From Forficula auricularia (Eukaryota; Arthropoda; Insecta; Dermaptera; Forficulidae), in assembly GCA_024734495.1 (NCBI GenBank), contig JALMQS010000271.1, forward strand, positions 141,466 through 205,465: 64,000 nt of DNA, in the 5' to 3' direction. The notes below the pieces were generated by a model. That model was given only the letters and a program-made list of their open reading frames with translations, was not told where the DNA came from and ran no database searches. This document shows positions 63,094 to 64,000 of this stretch, piece after piece (within the stretch, counting starts at the first letter, position 1; every line of letters begins with the position of its first letter). The position numbers and the translations under genes were made by a program.

Positions 63094-63396
63094 CGACTCT
63101 TCTTTTCTCGATGAAGTGGTCAATCCAGGCCTTTGAAAAATGCACCTTCTTGGTGTAACTTCTCGCATATTAAAAAAATTCTTGGATCTAAACTAGATAA
63201 ACACCAAAACAACAGCATTGTTTGTTCCGAGGGGTGAACACGTGACCTAATATCGTGTACATGTACTTCCACTTTCATTTCCAAGTAGAAGACAATTAGT
63301 GAAAAGGCATTATCTAATGAATTCCAAAAATAATTTCACACAATTCCAAAGACGTGTACAACTAATTACAATCGCGGTTCACCGCTCGGTTTGTTC
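63094..63396 (+). repeat. Right copy of the duplication, with M1 copy F and exact 8-bp duplication
   Basis: M1 copy F is 63228-63388 (161 bp), flanked exactly by GTTTGTTC at 63220-63227 and 63389-63396. TIRs are CGAGGGGTGAACACGTGACC and, in reverse, CGAGCGGTGAACCGCGAT. The upstream flank duplicates 62093-62226 at an offset of 1,001 bp. Confidence 0.9.
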
Positions 63397-63967
63397 AATA
63401 TCTTTCTTGTGAATAATTGATTATTTTTCGACCAATAGGCTGCAAATCAGATTTCATAGCATCCAAATAAAAAAATTAAACTGATGAAAAAAGGTAAAAA
63501 ACCTCGATATGGTGGGATTCACCACTCACACTTTGTTCTCAATTTAACGATAATAGTCTATCCCATACACCCCTCATCGATTGGGGATTGATTTAAATTA
63601 GGCTCTCTATTTCACCGTGCATTTCAAGCAACCACAAAAAATCGACAAATGGCCAATGAGTAATTAAACTTAATTTGAAACTTTTAATTAAAAATAAATA
63701 TTTATTTATTATCGGAAATTTGTAAATTACATTGAATTATTGATAAAAGGGCGTTCGTTGGAGGGACTCAAGGAAGTATTGCCATTTAATTCCCCTTCAT
63801 CATGAAAATTGGACAATAAAAATCGTATTCTGTTTAGAGCACAAAATATGAATGTTTACCCTTACATTAAGCAAACATACCTGAAAATATTAGTAAGTTA
63901 AAGAAAAATTACCTGGAAAACCGAGCTTCGCTTTTTTTTAATGTGTTTGTTTTTACTAATTGTTTAT
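63397..63967. other. No recognised gene
   Basis: Moderately AT-rich unique DNA. No frame or repeat supported. Confidence 0.45.
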
Positions 63968-64000
63968 TTAAGGTAGTTGTTTCACCATATGGGTTTTCTT
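63968..64000 (+). mobile_element. Start of a third TTAA element at the window end
   Basis: TTAAGGTAGTTGTTTCACCA then 'tatgggttttctt' matches the terminus at 11615. The rest lies outside the window. Confidence 0.65.

Overview
The window is about 64 kb of AT-rich eukaryotic DNA, most likely from an insect or another arthropod. The evidence is the repeat content: several non-LTR retrotransposon tails, tRNA-derived SINEs, Helitron-type elements, hAT, mariner/pogo and PIF-like fragments, and an EEP nuclease of the kind found in insect Helentron-like elements. The species cannot be named from the sequence. I see no intact host gene. Three or four short patches look like host exons: the left edge, 44.9 kb, 45.9 kb and 55.6 kb. 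The likely setting is a large intron or intergenic region that has become a nested transposon graveyard.

Layout. 0-6.4 kb: candidate edge exons, an internally deleted RTE-like remnant, a CpG-rich patch, two MITEs with exact or near-exact 8-bp target duplications (family M1), a copy of the dominant repeat R1, a 1-kb foldback and a 126-bp tandem array. 6.4-13 kb: AT-rich DNA, foldback elements, a PIF-like MITE, and a TTAA-flanked element carrying a SINE. 12.5-15.9 kb: an R1 copy split by a 2.6-kb insert holding about eleven 119-bp tandem units facing an inverted arm. 16-24 kb: Helitron copies, a mariner-like element with an HTH remnant, a decayed ZBED/hAT transposase tail, hAT ends and another R1. 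25-27.6 kb: R1 copies of two ages and a palindromic element. 27.7-31.4 kb: an element with an uninterrupted EEP nuclease frame, and a long palindrome made from its terminal sequence. 32-44 kb: non-LTR tails, SINEs, a Helitron with a very G-rich 3' region, a pogo MITE and two tandem arrays. 45-55 kb: a Helitron, a PIF copy with a nested hAT MITE, a SINE with an exact 13-bp duplication, a 438-codon RNase H-bearing retrotransposon fragment joined to an inverted endonuclease fragment, and hairpin retroposons. 55-64 kb: a nested pair of inverted-repeat transposons, a TA-flanked element, a Helitron and a 1-kb-spaced duplication carrying M1 copies.

Three patterns tie the window together. First, R1 (five young copies and at least two old ones) has subterminal inverted repeats, a 3' hairpin and a central tandem block of 1-4 units, an architecture like DINE-1/HINE non-autonomous Helentrons. 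Second, two unrelated short families share one design, a unique 5' module followed by a hairpin of antisense and sense arms, flanked by 12-14 bp direct repeats; this suggests retrotransposition of snap-back RNAs. Third, the nesting can be read from sequence, so a relative order of insertions can be given. The best coding frames (28.6-29.5 kb and 49.7-51.0 kb) both belong to mobile elements.
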